Assembly: GCA_001296005.1 (NCBI GenBank)
Contig: LJHR01000048.1
Coordinates: forward strand, 1 to 64,000
Origin: an alpha proteobacterium AAP38
GTDB taxonomy: Bacteria > Pseudomonadota > Alphaproteobacteria > Azospirillales > Azospirillaceae
DNA: 64,000 nucleotides
Direction of reading: 5' to 3'
In this document: positions 61,056 through 64,000 of the stretch, in pieces
How positions within the stretch are numbered: position 1 is the stretch's first letter
Layout of the letters: each line of letters starts with the position of its first letter
Made by a program: the position numbers and the translations under genes
Notes under the pieces: generated by a model
Database searches by the model: none
Told to the model about the DNA's origin: nothing
The model's input: only the letters and a program-made list of their open reading frames with translations

Positions 61056-62675
61056 TTACCCGCGCGCGGGACGGCGCAGGAAATCGGGGGTCCAGTCACC
61101 ACCGGAAGCCTCCGCCCCCTCACGGGCCGGGCGCTGGGGCCGCTGCGGCTTGGCGGCACCGTCACGGGCGGGGCGGTTGTCGGCGGTCTGCTTGGCGGCG
61201 GGGCGGGAGTGCTGCTGCGGCTTGCCCTGCTGGGCCGGGCGCTGCCCCTGACCCTGGGGACGTTGGCCCTGACCCTGCGGGCGGGGACCCTGGGGACGCG
61301 GCTGCTGCGGACGGGTGGACGGGCTGGCGGACGGGTTGCCAGATGGGTTGCTCGTGCCCTCGGCGCGGGGCGCGTCGATGCGCGTGGCTTCGCCGCGTGC
61401 CGCTTCCGCGTTGCGCGGCTGACCGCGATGGCCACGGCCCTGCTGCGCGCGCTCACCCGGCTGGCCCGCCGGCTTGGGCCGGTTGCGTTTGGGTTGCGGC
61501 TGCGGCGGGCGTTCGGGCTTCAGCTGCGGCAGCACGGCGGCGGCGGCGGGTTCCATCGCGTGGCGCGGGATCGACTGCCGCGTGACCTTCTCGATCTGCT
61601 TCAGCAGCGGACGGTCGGCGGGCGTGACCAGGGAAACGGCGGTGCCGGCCCGACCCGCGCGGCCCGTGCGGCCAATGCGGTGGACATAGGCGTCGGGCAC
61701 TTCCGGCAGGTCATAATTGAAGACGTGGGTGATCAGGTCCACATCAATGCCGCGCGCCGCAATGTCGGTGGCGACCAGGGCGCGGGTCTTGCCGGCGCGG
61801 AAGGCATCCAGCGCGCGTTCGCGGGCATTCTGCGACTTGTTGGCGTGATAGGCATCCGCATCCAGGCCGGCGCCCGCCAGCTGTGCCGCCAGCTTGTTGG
61901 CGCCGTGCTTGGTGCGGGTGAAGATGATGGCGGTCTCTACTGCCGGGTCGGACAGCAGCTTCACCAGGGTCGGCGCCTTCTGCGCCATGTCCAGATGGAT
62001 CACCGACTGGTCGATGCGCTCCACCGTCGTGGCGGGGGGCGTCACCTCCACCCGGACATGATCATGCAGCAGGCTTTCGGCCAGACCGGACACATCATTG
62101 GGCATGGTGGCGGAGAAGAACATGGTCTGGCGGCCCGTCCGGGGCAGCTTCGCCACGATCTTCTTCACCGCCGGCAGGAACCCCATGTCCAGCATGCGGT
62201 CCGCCTCGTCCAGGACGAACAGGACGACATTATCCAACTTGCACTTGCCCTGATCCATCAGGTCGATCAGGCGGCCCGGCGTGGCGATCAGGATATCGAC
62301 GCCGGCGGCCAGCGCCTTGATCTGCGGATTGATCGAGACACCGCCATGTACCACGGCATTGGTGAAGGGCAATTGCAGGCCCAACAGGTCAAACACTGTG
62401 CCGACCTGCAAGGCCAGTTCACGGGTGGGCAGCATGATCAGGGCGCGGGGATAGTGGGGCCGGGCGCGCTTGTCCGCCTTGGCCAATGCCTGCAGGATGG
62501 GCAGGGCGAAGGCCGCCGTCTTGCCCGTACCCGTCTGGGCCAGACCCAGCACGTCACGGCCCGCCAAGGCGGGGGGCAAGGCCTGCGCCTGGATCGGGGT
62601 GGGGGTGGTGTAACCCGCCGCGGTCAGCCCGGCGGAAAGCGGGGACAGCAGCCCCAGACCATTGAAATCGAGCAT
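61056..62675 (-). CDS. rhlE: DEAD-box RNA helicase, RhlE type
   Basis: The 539-residue protein has the Q motif (TPIQAQALP), Walker A AQTGTGKTAA, PTRELALQ, ATPGRL, Walker B DEAD in VLDEADRMLDMGF, SAT, and the motifs of the second RecA domain ending HRIGRTGRAG, all within about 370 residues. The last 165 residues are a basic, low-complexity tail rich in Pro, Gln, Arg and Gly, typical of RhlE and likely to bind RNA. ATG 62675 begins at MLDFNGLGL; no clear ribosome-binding site precedes it. Confidence 0.94.
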   Translation of the reverse strand: MLDFNGLGLLSPLSAGLTAAGYTTPTPIQAQALPPALAGRDVLGLAQTGTGKTAAFALPILQALAKADKRARPHYPRALIMLPTRELALQVGTVFDLLGLQLPFTNAVVHGGVSINPQIKALAAGVDILIATPGRLIDLMDQGKCKLDNVVLFVLDEADRMLDMGFLPAVKKIVAKLPRTGRQTMFFSATMPNDVSGLAESLLHDHVRVEVTPPATTVERIDQSVIHLDMAQKAPTLVKLLSDPAVETAIIFTRTKHGANKLAAQLAGAGLDADAYHANKSQNARERALDAFRAGKTRALVATDIAARGIDVDLITHVFNYDLPEVPDAYVHRIGRTGRAGRAGTAVSLVTPADRPLLKQIEKVTRQSIPRHAMEPAAAAVLPQLKPERPPQPQPKRNRPKPAGQPGERAQQGRGHRGQPRNAEAARGEATRIDAPRAEGTSNPSGNPSASPSTRPQQPRPQGPRPQGQGQRPQGQGQRPAQQGKPQQHSRPAAKQTADNRPARDGAAKPQRPQRPAREGAEASGGDWTPDFLRRPARG

Positions 62676-62873
62676 GTGAGGAAACGTAACCTTAGAAAAC
62701 CGGCCCGGCGCAGGATGCAGCCGAACACCATAAGCACCACCGGAACGGTGGCGGCCCGATGGGGCGGCGGTTCCAGAATGTTGCGTTATGGAGGCCTTAT
62801 CGCATGGCTTTGTGCGCTGCGACAAGGGCGGATGGCGGGGGGCAGGGGTGCGCACCGATCCGATGATGAATGC

Positions 62874-62958
62874 GTAGCGCGGATTAGCGTCAGCGTAATC
62901 CGCGGTGCAACGGTGCCGGGATTTCCGCGGATTACGGCTTGCGCCTAATCCGCGCTAC
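62874..62958. repeat. inverted-repeat intergenic element
   Basis: GTAGCGCGGATTA (62874-62886) and TAATCCGCGCTAC (62946-62958) are perfect 13-bp inverted arms; inside them CGTAATCCGCGG (62894-62905) and CCGCGGATTACG (62925-62936) are a second perfect pair. All four arms share the GCGGATTA core. The 324-base gap 62676-62999 has no gene otherwise. Confidence 0.75.
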
Positions 62959-62999
62959 GATACGGCGACAAGGGCGGGAGGCGTTAACCGTCAACCAGT

Positions 63000-63140
63000 T
63001 CAATCCAACAGGTCTTTGACAGCCGCTTCATGCACCTCATCGGCAATGCCTTCCTCTTCCAGCCAGGCGGCGAAGGAAGGGCCAACGTGATGCGGATTGT
63101 AATCGGTCGCGGCGTCTGAGTGACTGTTCTTGTCGGTCAT
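63000..63140 (-). CDS. 46-residue small protein, antitoxin-like N-terminal motif
   Basis: A short frame with a good ribosome-binding site (AAGGACA, 10 bases before ATG 63140). The product has a polar start (MTDKNSHSDAATDY), then HHVGPSFAAWLEEEGI and ADEVHEAAVKDLLD. The pattern GxSFxxxLxEEGIxxEVxxxAxK is familiar from short proteins or leader segments of toxin-antitoxin-associated regulators; I recall this rather than having checked it. No partner toxin is visible, so function is open. Translated by hand from the minus strand. Confidence 0.6.
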   Translation of the reverse strand: MTDKNSHSDAATDYNPHHVGPSFAAWLEEEGIADEVHEAAVKDLLD

Positions 63141-63307
63141 GGTTGATTTGTCCTTTTTGCTTCGGCCATGCGCTGTCTGGCCAAGTCCTTGTCGTGTTTA
63201 GGTGTTGCCCGGTTCATCTTGATGAAGCCATGCAGGAGCAGCAGTGAGGTTTGCGCTTGTGGCTCCTGGGTCCCGGCCTTCGCCGGGAAGGCGAAAGGGG
63301 CGGCGGA

Positions 63308-64000
63308 TCACTTCATGCGGAAGCGGTTGCGCAGGCCGAGGCCGATGAGGAAGATGAGAATCAATGCAACAATGCCTTGGAGCATGAGGAACATCTGCAT
63401 CCCAGTAGAAGCGGCCTTAGTAAGGCTCTCCATAAGCTCCTTGCGAACCCCGAAGCTGCCAAAAGAGTTCGCTATACTGGCCAACAGTGCCTTATCCCAG
63501 GTGATTTCGGGCATATACGTTAACATTATGATATTCCAGCAGAGAAGTATAAGATCAATCAACCAAATCATTGGTAATATTATGTTTTGCCCGTAGTCGC
63601 AAGTCCATGCATATAGCGAAATCGGAAATCCTTTTACCTTTCCTTGCTCTACTTTTCGGCATTCCAATTCCTTAGAAAAGAACATGAGTTCGTCATGGTG
63701 CCTCTTTTGCTTGTCCATCTCTAGTTTGATACAGCTATAGGCATCGGTGAGGTCTTCGACCTGCCTAAGCTCTAATCCTTGAAGACTTGGCCAAGTCACC
63801 CGGCGCCAGTTCGTGCGTTGGTGCAGCGTGGCACCGTCAAGCTGAGGGGGGCATTTTTCAAATCGGCAGCTGTCAAAGTTGGTAGGAGCCTGAAATTCAG
63901 TATCTGTGAAATCCACCTCAGCCGCAAATTCGGCTCCCTGGAAGCCAGCCCAACCGCCAAAATTGGCTTCTCGAAAATCAAGGTAGCCCCCAATCCGAGT
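63308..64000 (-). CDS. pentapeptide-repeat protein with C-terminal membrane domain (5' end missing)
   Basis: The frame is open to the right window edge, so the start is outside. The first visible residues show A(D/N)LxF pentapeptide-type repeats (YLDFREANFGGWAGFQGAEF, VDFTDTEF), a central region with charged helices, then two hydrophobic segments, IILPMIWLIDLILLCWNIIML and MFLMLQGIVALILIFLIGLGL. Pentapeptide repeats form a right-handed quadrilateral helix; with a membrane C-terminus they are found in uncharacterised bacterial proteins. Base composition is visibly AT-richer than the rest of the window, suggesting horizontal origin. Small hairpin TCCCGGC/GCCGGGA (63271-63288) follows it. Confidence 0.75.
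   Translation of the reverse strand, partial: TRIGGYLDFREANFGGWAGFQGAEFAAEVDFTDTEFQAPTNFDSCRFEKCPPQLDGATLHQRTNWRRVTWPSLQGLELRQVEDLTDAYSCIKLEMDKQKRHHDELMFFSKELECRKVEQGKVKGFPISLYAWTCDYGQNIILPMIWLIDLILLCWNIIMLTYMPEITWDKALLASIANSFGSFGVRKELMESLTKAASTGMQMFLMLQGIVALILIFLIGLGLRNRFRMK

Noticed and set aside
61209-62948. A 579-codon plus-strand frame opposite the RhlE helicase
   Set aside because: It mirrors the helicase and its low-complexity tail and has no start signal or motif of its own.

Overview
The window looks like chromosomal DNA of a GC-rich, free-living, motile alphaproteobacterium. An Azospirillaceae-type organism such as Niveispirillum would fit, but that is an inference from gene content: many large TonB-dependent receptors, a protocatechuate 4,5-cleavage pathway, periplasmic nitrate reductase, soluble and PilZ-fused chemoreceptors, and TPR-glycosyltransferase-FkbM proteins. 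There are no rRNA or tRNA genes, CRISPR arrays or insertion sequences that I can see. Both edges cut genes: an alpha/beta hydrolase at the left and a pentapeptide-repeat membrane protein at the right.

Region 1 (1-4100): the end of a haloperoxidase-like hydrolase, then a signalling set of a receiver-only regulator, a soluble PAS histidine kinase and a FixJ-type regulator.

Region 2 (4180-21112): a carbohydrate-utilisation locus. Two near-identical LacI repressors flank a leftward run of transporter, GH88, GH97 and GH43, and precede a rightward run of GH28-like protein, TonB-dependent receptor and a periplasmic GH2 beta-galactosidase. The 10-bp core TATCGTTATC recurs in four regulatory gaps and is probably the LacI operator; one copy sits between the -35 and -10 of the receptor promoter. 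The enzyme set points to a plant or uronic-acid-containing oligosaccharide such as a pectin side chain.

Region 3 (21180-29207): a complete protocatechuate 4,5-cleavage pathway (LigA, B, C, I, U, J, K), split into two divergent operons around a LysR regulator with two tandem helix-turn-helix modules. A 15-bp motif occurs in inverted orientation on both sides of that regulator.

Region 4 (29305-36741): a second, less familiar catabolic module: citryl-CoA-lyase-like protein, class III CoA-transferase with Glu at the expected catalytic Asp, PcaR-type IclR regulator, TonB-dependent receptor, WrbA, VOC protein and alpha/beta hydrolase. Palindromes of the form TTCGATTATCGAA, phased every 19 bp, lie in front of both transcription units.

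Region 5 (36872-44824): a large FkbM-like/glycosyltransferase-like protein of unknown role, the nap operon in the order EFDABC (napE is only 50 codons), two perfect FNR/FixK boxes upstream of it, and a HupE/UreJ-type membrane protein.

Region 6 (44952-51537): a degenerate GGDEF protein, a four-gene operon of two XRE regulators, an unrecognised protein and a secreted CAP/RTX protein with four C-terminal repeats, an N-terminally-signalling chemoreceptor and a small conserved-looking protein.

Region 7 (51635-64000): two paralogous TPR-glycosyltransferase-FkbM proteins, a chemoreceptor ending in PilZ, pyruvate kinase, a nested palindromic intergenic element, an RhlE-type helicase, a second repeat element, a 46-residue small protein, and an AT-richer pentapeptide-repeat protein.
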